A DNA stretch of 64,000 nucleotides from contig CAVYEI010000003.1 of the NCBI GenBank assembly GCA_963767475.1, positions 1,116,001 through 1,180,000 of the forward strand, given 5' to 3'. How positions within the stretch are numbered: the stretch's first letter is position 1; every line of letters starts with the position of its first letter. The notes beneath the pieces are model-generated. The model had not been told where the DNA came from. It made no database searches and worked only from the letters and a program-made list of their open reading frames with translations. This document shows positions 1 through 8,928 of the stretch, piece after piece. Source of the stretch: WHSW01 sp963767475. GTDB lineage: Bacteria; Actinomycetota; Thermoleophilia; Solirubrobacterales; 70-9. Both the position numbers and the translations under genes were made by a program.

Positions 1-328
1 CCAGCAGCCCAAGACCCGCCGGGATCGCCAGCAGACCCGTGAAGTCATCGCCGGAAGGGCCGACCTCGAGCGAGTAGTAGACGGCCTCGATTCCGGCCAC
101 AACCCCGAGCGCTCCGATCGCCACGGTCAGAAGACCGCTGGCAGCGGGGCGCAGACGCGGATAGGCGATCGCCGCGATCAGCAGCAGGCCGATCGGGATC
201 AGGCCGCTGGCCACGTGATCCGTCGCCGTGGTCCCGGCCGGGGGCTGGAAGAAGGTGTCGTCGGCAACGTGCAGGGCGAGCAGGCCCGCTCCGACGCGAA
301 AGAGAGTTGTCATTCGATTCGTGTTCAT
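1..328 (-). CDS. Membrane protein, N-terminal part (runs off the left edge)
   Basis: About 109 codons are visible; the C-terminus lies outside the window. The ATG at 326-328 opens a frame beginning MNTNRMTTLFRVGAGLLALH, followed by VADDTFFQP and two hydrophobic helices (around GLIPIGLLLIAAIAYPRL and LLTVAIGALGVVAGIEA). A composite promoter motif sits directly upstream and places a -10-like CAGGAT exactly 6 nt before the ATG, so this start is well supported. The pattern recalls the membrane-embedded N-terminus that precedes an alpha/beta-hydrolase domain in some actinobacterial proteins. That is an impression only, because the diagnostic half is missing. Confidence 0.6.
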   Translation of the reverse strand, partial: MNTNRMTTLFRVGAGLLALHVADDTFFQPPAGTTATDHVASGLIPIGLLLIAAIAYPRLRPAASGLLTVAIGALGVVAGIEAVYYSLEVGPSGDDFTGLLAIPAGLGLL

Positions 329-391
329 GGGGGCATCCTGTCCGGCGCCGGTGCCCCCGACCTCGGGGACACCCCCTGTACCGGGACCCTG
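329..391 (-). promoter_or_regulatory. Promoter with composite motif, copy A
   Basis: Read on the minus strand, 391-356 is CAGGG-N8-CAGGG-N9-GAGGTCGGG. It is followed, 18 nt after GAGGTC, by CAGGAT and then 6 nt and the ATG at 328. The same blocks with identical spacing occur at 1198-1233 (minus) and 4197-4232 (plus). The two CAGGG boxes start 13 bp apart, like half-sites of an activator, and GAGGTC sits where a -35 would be. Confidence 0.6.
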
Positions 392-409
392 ATCACCCCT
401 ACCCACGAC

Positions 410-437
410 CGACGGGCGCCCCGGAGGGCGCCCGTCG
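410..437. terminator. 12-bp perfect hairpin, possible terminator
   Basis: Positions 410-421 (CGACGGGCGCCC) pair perfectly with 426-437 around a CGGA tetraloop. It lies just downstream of the gene ending at 468 (minus strand) and upstream of the promoter of the leftmost gene. There is no T-tract on either side, so intrinsic termination is plausible but not proven. Confidence 0.45.
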
Positions 438-467
438 TGCTGTGCGGCGGATGTCCGAAGCGCGGGT

Positions 468-1121
468 TCAGGCGATCGCGCTCGGGTCCGCGTACTGGGT
501 CTGAGGCGCGGGGACGCGAACGCCATTCGATGCCCTGACCGAGCGCTTCGACCCGACCATCCAGAGGCCCAGTGAGGCGACCGCAATGCCGATCGGAATC
601 CCGAGCGGCGGCACCAAGGCGCTGAACCCGAGGATCCCACCGACGACGATCGCAGCGGAGATCACCTTCGGGAAGGCTCGAGCCCGAAACGAGGCGATGC
701 CGAACAGTGCCCAGCCGATTGCGAAGGACAGGTAGCTGGCAACCGCGCCGATCGCAATCACAGTGGTCGGATCCGTATCGAGTGACGCGGGCGCCGCATC
801 GGCGAGCCACGGCACGGCGAACGTCTCGAACCAGAGGTCACCGCCGAGCATCATCGTGCCGGCCAGTGCGGTGACGAACGCGATCGTGCCGAACCTGCCC
901 GCCTTGTGAACGCCCCAGCCGTAGGCGCCAACCAGGGCGACCATCAGCGAGACGAAGCCGGCCATGTAGATCCCGCCGGCGATTTGATACTGCGGGTCGG
1001 TCGAGGTGCCGACGTGATCCTTGAGATCGAACGGGAGCATCAGCAGCTGCGCGACGATGATCAGGACGCCGGCGATCAGAGCCGCCGGTCCGGCGAGGCG
1101 AGTGAGTGGTGAGGACAACAT
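468..1121 (-). CDS. Small integral membrane protein of unknown function
   Basis: 217 residues starting MLSSPLTRLAGPAALIAGVL. Roughly six hydrophobic helices are spaced along the protein, with a short polar C-terminal tail ending QTQYADPSAIA. The ATG at 1121 is preceded by a strong Shine-Dalgarno AAAGGA with 6-nt spacing. An in-frame ATG at 1169 would add 16 residues and sits 7 nt after a -10-like GAGTGT in the shared composite promoter, so the longer form is possible on a leaderless message. No catalytic motif is visible; a DUF998-like or similar multi-helix membrane protein is a guess. Shared promoter elements suggest co-control with the gene at 1-328 and with that at 4260. Confidence 0.75.
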   Translation of the reverse strand: MLSSPLTRLAGPAALIAGVLIIVAQLLMLPFDLKDHVGTSTDPQYQIAGGIYMAGFVSLMVALVGAYGWGVHKAGRFGTIAFVTALAGTMMLGGDLWFETFAVPWLADAAPASLDTDPTTVIAIGAVASYLSFAIGWALFGIASFRARAFPKVISAAIVVGGILGFSALVPPLGIPIGIAVASLGLWMVGSKRSVRASNGVRVPAPQTQYADPSAIA

Positions 1122-1169
1122 GTGAGTTCCTTTCTCTGCGGGTGGTGCGCCGGATTCGCGGCGCTTCAT

Positions 1170-1233
1170 CCCCACCACACTCGCCGTTGCTGCCCAGCCC
1201 GACCTCGGGAGGGCCCCCTGAACCGAGACCCTG
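1170..1233 (-). promoter_or_regulatory. Promoter with composite motif, copy B
   Basis: On the minus strand 1233-1198 reads CAGGG-N8-CAGGG-N9-GAGGTCGGG. After an 18-nt spacer from GAGGTC comes GAGTGT (1182-1177), then 7 nt and the ATG at 1169. Immediately upstream, CCCTGAG (1229-1235) and CTCAGGG (1242-1248) form an inverted repeat that extends toward the stop of the LuxR gene and might also end that transcript. Confidence 0.6.
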
Positions 1234-1261
1234 AGTTGCGGCTCAGGGATCCGGTCGCGAC

Positions 1262-4147
1262 TCAGGGTGCGGCGATCCGCTCCTCGCGCTCGACCACGCG
1301 GGCCACCTCGACCCGCGAGCTGACCTCGAGCTTGAAGAAGATGTTTCGCAGGTGAGTCTCGATCGTCTTCTCGCTCAGGAAGAGGTCTGCCGCGATCAGC
1401 TTGTTCGTCTTGCGGTCGCGGACGAGCTCGGCAACCTCACGTTCGCGCGTCGACAGCGACTCGATCCCGGAGATCCCCTCCGCAACCGGGCCTCGGGTCT
1501 CGGCTCGCGCCCCGAGCCGGCGCAGTTCTCGGCGCACGTCGGCGCGCGCCCGCGTCGCCCCCAGCTGGCCGAGCTCGAGCTCTGCGGCACGCAGCGTGGC
1601 GACCCCCTGCTCGCGCTCGCCCGCCGCGACCTGAGCCCGCCCGGCCAGCGCCCGCGACCTCGCGGCCTCAGCCCTCGCTCCGACGCGCTGGGCCTCTGCG
1701 GCCGCCGCGAGCGCGTGGTCCGCCGCCGCGCCAGGGTCGCCGCCGGCAAGCTCGACCGCCGCCTGCGCACGCGTGCCGAATGCACGGTCGAGGGCCAGGC
1801 CGCCGTTGCCGGCGGCCTCGGCCGCGGTGACGTAGCGCTCAGCCTCGCCTTGGTCACCGTCAGCGAGGGCGGCGCGCGTGAGCGCCTCCAGATACCCAGC
1901 CCGCCAGAGCGGGATCAGCGGCAGATCCCAGCCGCCCGCGAGCTCAGCAAGGTTGGTCAGGTCGCAGGGCTCCCCCATCTCGCGCCGCAGCACGGCCAGC
2001 CGTACCGCCGCCATCGTCGGGATCCGCCGTCCGGGCAGCACCTCAACCCGCTCGACGCTCTCCTCTCCATACTGGCGCGCCCGCTCGAGTTCCCCGGCGG
2101 CCAAGGCGACGTGGCCGGCTGCGGTCAGAACGCTGCAGGTGACGTAGTCGTTGGCGGCGATGCGAGCGATCTCGAGCGCCTCGGTCGCGAGCTCGCTCGC
2201 GACCGCCAATGAGCCCAGGAACATCTGGCCGAGCGCCTGGGCGGAGAGCAGCAGGGGCACGAACCGATCCTGTCCCGTGCGGCGGGCGACGCGCACCCCG
2301 AGCGCCGCGTGCGAGACCGAGTCCTCGAAGCGTTGCAGGCCCAGAGCCGCCCAGGCAAGCCGGTTGACCCCGTCGAGTCGCTCCGCCAAGGCGTCCTCGC
2401 TCAGCTCCCGGGCCAGGTGCTCGGCCTCCGTGGCACTGTTCTCCGCCTCCGCGAACCGGTCCGAGAGCGATTCGGCATGGGCGAGAAGCGCCAGGCCGGC
2501 AAACAGGAGGCCGTCGTCGTCCAGGCTCCGCGCGCCCTCCGACGCCCGCCGTGCGAAGTCGCACATCGGCTCGGTTTCCATGGTGAAGAAGGCGCCGGTG
2601 GCAAGGGCCATCAAGGCCTCGACGCCGGCGTCGGAGTCCGGCGACGGCAGGGCATCGAAGGCAGCATGCAGCCGTCGCTGCGCGTCGTCGTGGCGGCCGA
2701 GGAAGTGTTCGGACGCCGCGCAAGCCGCCGTCAGGCGCAAGCTCGCTGACGGATCGTCCTCGGCGATCACCTCGAGCGCCGCCAGCAGGCTCGTGCGCGC
2801 CCCTTCGAGGTCGCCCGTCGACCGCTGAGCGCCCGCGAGACTCGTCACTAGAGCGAGCCTGCGCTCCTCGTCGTCCGCGGGCACCAGGCGCAGCGCAGCG
2901 CCGTACCACCGCACGGAGCCCTGAGGCGAGCGTGCTTGCGACGCCTCCGCGGCATCGGTGAGCGTGACGATCGCCTGCTGATCGCCCTGAACCGCGGAAT
3001 ACTCGACGTGGTGAGCGCGCTCGAGCGGCGCTGCGCCGCGCTCCTGCATAGCGGCAGCCGCTCGTCCGTGTGCGCTCAGGCGCCAGCCGGCCTTCGCCGA
3101 CTCGTACACGGCTCGCCTGACCAATGGATGGCGAAACGCGAACCGCCGCGGCACTGCGGTCGGGTGCAGGAGCTTGGCGTCCAATAGTTCGTCGAGCGCG
3201 TCGATCCCGGCAGCCGGATCGAGCTCGGCCACCTCGTATGCGAGCTCGGGTTCGAACGGATCGCCGGCGATCGCCGCCGCCTCCAGCAACAGCCGAGCGT
3301 CCGCACCGAGCGCGCCCAGCTCCTCGAGCAGGGTCGCGGCCACCAGCGCCGGCACGCCCGCGTCGCTGGCAATCTGGTCGCCGCTCGCGCTCCGCACCGG
3401 GGCCGGAGACTGCCCCAGCTGCAGCGAATAGAACGGATTTCCTCCGCCCTCGGCGTAGATCAGCTCGGCTCGCTTGGAGTCGGGCGGCTCGCCGATCAGC
3501 TCGGCGCAGCCGCCTAGATCCAGGGGCGCCAGGTCAATCAAGGTGAGCGAGGGCGCGGCGAGCGCCGAGGCCAGAGCCTCCGGGGCCATCCCCGCTCGGA
3601 ACGAAAGCGTGAGCAGGACGGGGGCGGCCGCGGGGCGGCGAACCAGGGCGGCGATCAGATCGATCGAGGCACGATCGGCCCAGTGCAGATCGTCGAGCAG
3701 AAGGACGACCGGCTTGTCGGCGGCGATCAGCTCGAGCAGGGAGCGGACGGCCTGGTGCACGCGGTAACGGTCGTCCGCGGCGTCGGGCTCGACCGTCGAC
3801 GACCCCTCGGAGAGCGCCGGGAAGACGCCCCCGAGCGTGTCGAGCAGCTCGACGTCCCACTCCTCCAGGCGCCTCGGGTCCCGCGCGGCGAGGTAGGAGT
3901 CGAGGGCGTCCGTCCACACGGCGAGGGGGAGGTCGCGCTCGTACTCGGCGGCGGCTCCGCTGAGCACCAGATCGTCGCGGCTGTCGGCGAGCGCCCGCAG
4001 CTCGCCGAGCAGTCTCGTCTTCCCGATCCCGGGCTCGCCCTCGATCGCTACCGCGATCCCGCCCCCGTCACCGAGCTCGGCCAGAAGCCCGCTCAGCCGA
4101 TCGAGCTCGGTGGTGCGACCTACGGTCTGTGCGGGCCCGAGTGCCAC
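1262..4147 (-). CDS. LuxR-family transcriptional regulator, LAL type (AAA ATPase plus TPR-like region plus HTH)
   Basis: A large ATP-dependent activator of the MalT/LAL class, about 961 residues. The N-terminus carries a Walker A (GEPGIGKTRLL) and a Walker B with LLLDDLHWAD. A long alpha-helical, alanine-rich TPR-like middle follows. The C-terminal LuxR HTH runs through SLSTREREVAELVRDRKTNK and SEKTIETHLRNIFFKL. A GTG start at 4147 is preferred because TATGCT (4156-4161) lies 8 nt upstream, a leaderless arrangement seen elsewhere in this window. An ATG at 4186 would add 13 residues. The composite motif occurs at three promoters bordering this gene, which makes it the obvious candidate regulator, although the link is inferred only from location. 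The inducing ligand cannot be read from the sequence. Confidence 0.9.
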   Translation of the reverse strand: MALGPAQTVGRTTELDRLSGLLAELGDGGGIAVAIEGEPGIGKTRLLGELRALADSRDDLVLSGAAAEYERDLPLAVWTDALDSYLAARDPRRLEEWDVELLDTLGGVFPALSEGSSTVEPDAADDRYRVHQAVRSLLELIAADKPVVLLLDDLHWADRASIDLIAALVRRPAAAPVLLTLSFRAGMAPEALASALAAPSLTLIDLAPLDLGGCAELIGEPPDSKRAELIYAEGGGNPFYSLQLGQSPAPVRSASGDQIASDAGVPALVAATLLEELGALGADARLLLEAAAIAGDPFEPELAYEVAELDPAAGIDALDELLDAKLLHPTAVPRRFAFRHPLVRRAVYESAKAGWRLSAHGRAAAAMQERGAAPLERAHHVEYSAVQGDQQAIVTLTDAAEASQARSPQGSVRWYGAALRLVPADDEERRLALVTSLAGAQRSTGDLEGARTSLLAALEVIAEDDPSASLRLTAACAASEHFLGRHDDAQRRLHAAFDALPSPDSDAGVEALMALATGAFFTMETEPMCDFARRASEGARSLDDDGLLFAGLALLAHAESLSDRFAEAENSATEAEHLARELSEDALAERLDGVNRLAWAALGLQRFEDSVSHAALGVRVARRTGQDRFVPLLLSAQALGQMFLGSLAVASELATEALEIARIAANDYVTCSVLTAAGHVALAAGELERARQYGEESVERVEVLPGRRIPTMAAVRLAVLRREMGEPCDLTNLAELAGGWDLPLIPLWRAGYLEALTRAALADGDQGEAERYVTAAEAAGNGGLALDRAFGTRAQAAVELAGGDPGAAADHALAAAAEAQRVGARAEAARSRALAGRAQVAAGEREQGVATLRAAELELGQLGATRARADVRRELRRLGARAETRGPVAEGISGIESLSTREREVAELVRDRKTNKLIAADLFLSEKTIETHLRNIFFKLEVSSRVEVARVVEREERIAAP

Positions 4148-4155
4148 CGCGGACG

Positions 4156-4161
4156 AGCATA
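4156..4161 (-). promoter_or_regulatory. -10 element for the LuxR gene
   Basis: TATGCT on the minus strand, 8 nt before the GTG at 4147. It supports the shorter start and a nearly leaderless message. Confidence 0.4.
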
Positions 4162-4196
4162 GACCCGCCAACCTTCCAGCCCGCATGGCTTTCGTT

Positions 4197-4259
4197 CAGG
4201 GGCACGATTCAGGGATCACCCCTGAGGTCGGGCGCGGGCGAACTCGCGAGGCTACGGTC
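4197..4259 (+). promoter_or_regulatory. Promoter with composite motif, copy C
   Basis: Plus-strand 4197-4232 is CAGGG-N8-CAGGG-N9-GAGGTCGGG with exactly the spacing of copies A and B. GAGGCT follows 18 nt after GAGGTC, and then 6 nt and the GTG at 4260. It lies in the gap between the divergent LuxR gene and the small gene at 4260, so either could be controlled. Confidence 0.6.
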
Positions 4260-4502
4260 GTGCCCACCTATTTGATCCACCACCGCCACCGTCCCGAGGA
4301 GTGCGAGGCCGCATTTGCAGCCTGGCAGGGCTTTGCCAGTGCGCTGCGCGGCTCATCAGCGCTCTCGACATGCCTCGAGGGAGAGCACGAGCTGTGGTGG
4401 ACGATCACGGCACGCGACCGAGCCGCGGCCTTCGAGCTGCTGCCGCCGTTCGTCGCCGAACGGTCGCGGGTGATCCGGGTCCGCGAGGTTGCGGTCCTCT
4501 GA
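4260..4502 (+). CDS. Small alpha/beta protein, conserved hypothetical
   Basis: 80 residues beginning (V)PTYLIHHRHRPEECEAAFA and ending VIRVREVAVL. The layout (beta strand, a helix with HRPEECEAAF, a short strand with HELWWTITA, a helix, then a final strand) suggests a ferredoxin-like or dimeric alpha-beta fold, as in small signal or stress proteins of actinobacteria. No catalytic residue is recognisable. The GTG start fits both the beta-strand start and the 6-nt spacing from the GAGGCT -10-like box. It diverges from the LuxR regulator and carries the same promoter motif as the two membrane genes at 1-328 and 468, so it probably belongs to their regulon. Confidence 0.65.
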   Translation: MPTYLIHHRHRPEECEAAFAAWQGFASALRGSSALSTCLEGEHELWWTITARDRAAAFELLPPFVAERSRVIRVREVAVL

Positions 4503-4545
4503 GCGCGCCTCCCCGCTCCCCTGCGGTGCGTGCTACACAGCGGGC

Positions 4546-5238
4546 ATGGCGACGTTCTGCCTCATCCACGGCGCCTGGCATGACGCCTCCTGCTGGGATC
4601 CGGTCGTGGCTCGCCTGCGGGCGCGCGGCCACGATGCGGTGGCCCCCGAGCTGCCGCTCCACGACCCGAGCGCGGGGTTCGAGCAGCGCGCCCGCCCGGG
4701 GATCGAGGCGCTCCAGGGTGTCGGCGATTCCGTCGTCGTCGTCGGCCACTCGATGGGGTCGGCCTACGCGACCCTGGTCGCGGCGGCGCGCCCCTGCTCG
4801 CTGCTCGTGCACCTGTGCCCGCGCCTCGGCGGGCTGACGCCGCCGCCCGGCGCACCGGACACGTTCCGGCAGGGCTTCCCCTTCCCCGCCGATCGGCCGG
4901 ACGGCACCAGCGCCTGGGAACCCGAGGCGGCGATCGACGCGATGTACCCGCGCCTGCCCGCGGGAACCGCCCAGGCGCTGGTCGAGCACCTGCGCCCGAT
5001 GGCTCCGCCTCCCGGCGAGTACCCGCTCGCCGGCCATCCGGCGATTCCGACGGCGCTCGTGTACGCGGCCGAGGATGAGTTCTTCGAGCCCGAATGGGAG
5101 CGGTTCATGGCCCGCGAGCTGCTCGGGATCGAGCCGATCGAGATCCCCGGCGGCCACTTCCCGATGGCGGAAGACCCAGACTCGCTCGCCGAGCTCCTCG
5201 ACCGCCTGGCCCGCGAGCGCGCCGTCAAGCCAGGCTGA
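4546..5238 (+). CDS. Alpha/beta-fold hydrolase
   Basis: 230 residues, a compact single-domain serine hydrolase. The oxyanion-hole segment FCLIHGAWHDASCW is near residue 5 and the nucleophile elbow is VVVVGHSMGSAY (GHSMG). The late acid is probably in YAAEDEFFEP and the catalytic His in IPGGHFPMAEDP. This resembles esterases of the hydroxynitrile-lyase/salicylate esterase type. The substrate is unknown. The ATG lies 6 nt after TACACA (4534-4539), a weak -10. The last 14 nt overlap the 3-prime end of the convergent gene at 5225, so both genes share their terminal bases. Confidence 0.88.
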   Translation: MATFCLIHGAWHDASCWDPVVARLRARGHDAVAPELPLHDPSAGFEQRARPGIEALQGVGDSVVVVGHSMGSAYATLVAAARPCSLLVHLCPRLGGLTPPPGAPDTFRQGFPFPADRPDGTSAWEPEAAIDAMYPRLPAGTAQALVEHLRPMAPPPGEYPLAGHPAIPTALVYAAEDEFFEPEWERFMARELLGIEPIEIPGGHFPMAEDPDSLAELLDRLARERAVKPG

Positions 5239-6295
5239 GCTCGAGCCCGGCCTCGAGCTCGAGGAAGGCGCCGAAGCGCTCGACCGCCTGCTCGAGCGCC
5301 GTGCGCTGATCGCGATCGAGCGGCGCGAAGGCGGTCACCTCGACGGTAACCGAGTCCTTCGCCAGCGTGCGCTTCCAGCCACCGACGGTGCGGCCGTCGA
5401 TCGCGATCGTCGGGGTCAGCTGCCACCCGCGCCGCGGCGCGGGCACGTGATCGACGCGCAGGTCCTTGTAGGCGACGATCAGCTCGTCGTAGGTCGGCAG
5501 CAGCAGCGCCCGGTTGCGAACCGGGGCCTCGGCCGAGCCGAACGAATACCAGGCCGTCCCGTCGGGCCCCGGCTCCTCGTCGACCCCGGCCAGCGCGATC
5601 GCCTGGCGCGACTGAGCCATCGTCAGACCCGACCACCAGGAGAGGTCGCGCACGGTCGCGGGGCCGTGGCTGCGGAAGTAGCGCCGCGCGAGCTCGGCGA
5701 GCGCCGCGTCGCCGCTCGGGCCCTCGTTCGCGGGCACGCGCTCGTCGAACAGCATGTAGGTGTGCTGCTTGCCGCGGCGCGGGCCGCTGCAGATCAGCGA
5801 CTCGAGCTCGGCGTGCAGGAGCATGAACCCGAAGCGGACCGAGTCGCCCTCGAACCCGTCGCGCCGCAGCTCCTCGACCAGCTCCTTGCGCGTCTGGGGC
5901 TCGCCCCCGGCGAGCTTGCCGGCGATCGTCCGGTGGGCGCGGGCGAGCGCCGCGCCATCGAGCTCGAGCTCGAGCGTGGCGAATGAGCCACGGGTGGTGG
6001 CGAGCACGCGGGGTGCCGTCAGCCGCAGCAGCCAGCGCAGGTCCTCGGCGGCGACGAAGTGCCAGGTCGGGCGCATCACGTGCGTGCGCAGGATCTCCCC
6101 GTCCGTGAACGGGGGCTCGACCTCGGCGTCGGTCGGCGCTCCGGCGAGGCGCTCGGCCAGCGACCACTTGACCTCGGCGAACTCCTGCGCCTGCACGGCG
6201 CCCGACCAGCGCACCGCTTCGGTCACCGAGGCGAACGGCTTGCCGCTGAGCCGCTGGCTGGCGTGGCGGCGCCGGATCGTCGCCAGCGGATCCAT
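5225..6295 (-). CDS. Winged-helix DNA-binding protein of the AlkZ-like DNA glycosylase family (HTH_42)
   Basis: 356 residues starting MDPLATIRRRHASQRLSG. An early AVQAQEF segment matches the Q-x-Q motif that AlkZ-type glycosylases use in the active site. Further family signatures are THVMRPTWHFVAAEDLRWLL and the C-terminal ALLLPTYDELIVAYKD. AlkZ relatives excise bulky alkyl or crosslink lesions, but many members are uncharacterised. The role here as a DNA repair glycosylase is inferred from family membership. The start codon lies 8 nt downstream of the glycosyltransferase stop, so it may be cotranscribed as the last gene of the cluster running down from 9688. Confidence 0.82.
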   Translation of the reverse strand: MDPLATIRRRHASQRLSGKPFASVTEAVRWSGAVQAQEFAEVKWSLAERLAGAPTDAEVEPPFTDGEILRTHVMRPTWHFVAAEDLRWLLRLTAPRVLATTRGSFATLELELDGAALARAHRTIAGKLAGGEPQTRKELVEELRRDGFEGDSVRFGFMLLHAELESLICSGPRRGKQHTYMLFDERVPANEGPSGDAALAELARRYFRSHGPATVRDLSWWSGLTMAQSRQAIALAGVDEEPGPDGTAWYSFGSAEAPVRNRALLLPTYDELIVAYKDLRVDHVPAPRRGWQLTPTIAIDGRTVGGWKRTLAKDSVTVEVTAFAPLDRDQRTALEQAVERFGAFLELEAGLELSLA

Positions 6296-6303
6296 CAGCG
6301 CCG

Positions 6304-7499
6304 CTAGGCGCGGGTCGGGTCTCCGACCAGCTCCGCGTAGACCTCGGCGGTGCTCTCGGCGACGTCGGCCCAGTCGAAGCGCAGCACGTGCTCGGAGCCC
6401 TCGGCGACGAGGCGGTCGCGAAGCTCGGCGTTCGGTGAGCAGGCGCTCGACCATCTCCCCGAGCGCCTCGGAGTCGCGGGCGCGGAAGCGCAGGCCGGCG
6501 GCGTTGTGGGGGACCACCTCACGCAGGCCGCCGGTGTCGGCGACGATGCACGGGCAGTCGGAGGCCATCGCTTCGAGCGCGACGAGGCCGAACGGCTCGT
6601 AGATCGAGGGAACCACGCAGACATCGGCGATCCGGTAGAGCGAGTGCAGGACGTCGTCGCCGATCCAGCCGAGGAAGGTGCCGTGATCCATGAGGCCAAG
6701 CGCCGCGGCCTGGTCGTGGAGCTCCTGCTCATGGGTGCCGGAGCCGGCGACGAGAAAGCGCGTACCCGGAACCGCCTCGATCAGCCTCGGCATCGCCTCG
6801 AGCGCGAGCTGGAAGCCCTTCTCGTAGACCAGCCGGCCGATCAGCAGGACGAGGTTCTCGTCGGGGGCTGCGAACTCCGCTCGCAGGCGATCTAGCTCGG
6901 GCCCGTCCTGGGGCTGCAGGTCGCCGGGGTCGATCCCGTTCGGGATCACGACCACGCGGGCCTCGTCGACGCCGAAGATGTCGACGATCTGCTCGCGCAT
7001 GTAATACGAGCAGGCGATCACGCGATCGGAGCGGTTGGTGATCCAGCGCTCGACCCCGTGGATGTGGCTCTGGGGGTGCTTGTCGACCCAGCCCTGGTGG
7101 CGGCCGTACTCGGTCGCGTGGATCGTGGTCACGAGCGGGGCGTCGAAACGACGCGCGAGGTGGTCGCCTGCCATCGCCACCAGCCAGTCGTGGCCATGGA
7201 CCAGGTCGAAGTCGTGGCCGTCGCCGAGCTCGACCCCGGCGGCCAGCATGTCGGAATTCATCCGCTCGACCCAGGCGACGAACTCGCCCAGGTCGGTCGG
7301 CCGGGTCGGCTCGCGCACGCGATGGATGTGGACCTCGTTGACGACCTCGTCCGGCGGCGATTCCTCATTGCCGCGGGTGAGCACGTGTACCTCGGTCCCC
7401 GAGCGCGCCAGGCCCTCGGCGAGCTTGCGCACGTGGCGGGCGAGCCCGCCCTCGATCAGCGGCGGGTACTCCCAGGAAAGGATCAGTGACTCGGGTCAA
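6304..7499 (-). pseudogene. Family 4 glycosyltransferase (Rv3032-like), interrupted by two frameshifts
   Basis: The reconstructed protein is about 397 residues, beginning MTRV then LILSWEYPPLIEGGLARHV. It contains GHDWLVA, the GT4 nucleotide-sugar region LIGRLVYEKGFQLALEA and an E-x7-E motif in YEPFGLVALEAMA. The C-terminus NAELRDRLVAEGSEHVL is in another frame. Single extra bases near 7487-7490 and near 6433-6440 split the reading frame; removing them gives a complete protein with no other stop. The 1196-nt span is two bases over a multiple of three, as expected for two insertions. By order and type it corresponds to the alpha-1,4-glucosyltransferase Rv3032 of methylglucose lipopolysaccharide synthesis. 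It is probably a real gene with sequence errors, but true inactivation cannot be excluded. Confidence 0.75.
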
Positions 7500-7515
7500 A
7501 GGGGTCTTTCGGAGG

Positions 7516-8928
7516 CTAGGGCTCGAGCAGGGGGCTGAGGCTCAGGTCTGGCGCCAGGTTCCGCAGCCGCGGTTCGGGTGGCTGGGCGGCGGAGTTTATG
7601 GCCTCGAGCAGCAGGCGGGCATGTCCGGTGCTGCGCTGCCAGGCATAGTCGCCCGCCTGGCCGCGCTGGTCGAGGAAGGCCCAATCGCTCGCCTGCACGC
7701 CGAGCAGCTCGCGCGCCGCGCGCTCCGCGGCGGGCCCCGGGACACCGCTGGAGAGCCCCCGCAGCACCCGCAGCTCGAGCCTGCGCGCCGCCCAGGCCAT
7801 GTCGGCGACCGCCGGCGAGTCCCATGTGCGCAGGTCCTTTCCCTCGCCCCAGCTCGAGCGTCGCAACGGCCGCCGCTCGCCCGGGTGGCGCTCGCGGGCC
7901 TCGCCCAGCGTGAGCAGCTCGATCCCGCTCGAGGCGGCCGTCGCCAGCACCTCCTGCAGCCACGCCGGGCCCTCCCACCACCAGTGGCCGAGCAACTCCG
8001 TGTCGATCGCGAACACGATCACCCCGGGGTTGCCGCGCTCGCTCGCGTAGCCGGCCAGGCGGGCGGCGCAGGCGGCGACGAACTCGCGGCCCTGCTCGCG
8101 TGCGCGGGACTCGGCCGCCGCCGGATCGTAGGCCTCGCCACCGATCGACCACGGCCGCGAGCCGCGCAGCGACTTGCGATGAAAATCGGCGAACAGAGGG
8201 TCCGCGGGATAGCCCTGCAGCGACCACAGCCACTGCACCGCCTCCCAGTCGATCGTGAACGCCAGCGTGCCCGATTCGGCGTCGATCGGGGCAAGGGCCG
8301 CGAGCGGCTGCTCGTGGGCGCTCTGGTCGATGCAGAAGTAGCCGAGGCCGCGCTCGGCCAGCAGGCGCTCGAGCCCGGGCTCGTACCCGCACTCGGGCAG
8401 CCAGAAGCCGGTCGGCTCGCCGAAACGGCGGCGGTGCGAGCGCAGGCCGGCGTCGAGCTGCAGGTTGCGGCCCTGGCGGGTGGCGAGCATCGGCAGCACG
8501 GCGTGGGTCGCGGCGGACGCCAGCAGCTCGACCCTTCCTTCCGCGGCCGGCTCGGAGAACAGCGCGCAGGAGGTCACCGTCGAGCGCTTGCAGGCGCTCC
8601 AGCGCCACCCGGTAGCGAGCCGCCTCGGCCCCGCACGCGTCGCGCAGCTCGGGCTCGACGTCGGCGATATCGGCCTCGCAGGAACCGATCCGGAAGGTGC
8701 GGCAGAACTCGAGCAGCCGCTCGTTGACGCCGTCGGCCTCGAGCTGGTCGGCGAGCACGGGGGTGACCGTCATCGTCAGCTGATCGGCAAAACGCGAGAT
8801 CGGCGCGTAGGAGCGGATCACCGCGTCGAACAGCCATTCCTCGCCGAACGGGTAGGTGCCGAAGCCTTCGACGTAGGGCATGTGGCTGTGGAGGACGATC
8901 GCCAGGGCGCCGACGCGCGTGCGGTCAC
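7516..8928 (-). pseudogene. GH57 family 1,4-alpha-glucan branching enzyme (Rv3031-like, DUF1957), frameshifted
   Basis: The N-terminal GH57 signature is ALAIVLHSHMPYVEGFGTYP, with EEWLFDAVIRSYAPI. The nucleophile segment is AIDTELLGHWWWEG. The typical C-terminal helical domain ends DLSLSPLLEP. One extra base near 8562 shifts the frame between ALERLQALDGDLL and LFSEPAAEGRVELLASAA. A second disturbance near 8913-8918, in a CG repeat, separates the natural GTG at 8928 from the body. That GTG overlaps the stop of the upstream methyltransferase (GTGA). Branching enzymes of this class form alpha-1,6 branches in intracellular glucans and in mycobacterial methylglucose polysaccharide. Translational coupling with its neighbours suggests one operon. 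Confidence 0.75.

Noticed and set aside
410..437. Rho-independent terminator with T-tract
   Set aside because: The stem is perfect but no T-run follows in either direction, so it is listed only as a possible terminator.
5225..7432. A 735-residue reading frame that would fuse a GT4 glycosyltransferase to an AlkZ-like protein
   Set aside because: The GT4 C-terminus is in another frame after a single-base shift near 6436. The joining segment is an arginine-rich out-of-frame translation, and the AlkZ-like gene has its own ATG at 6295.
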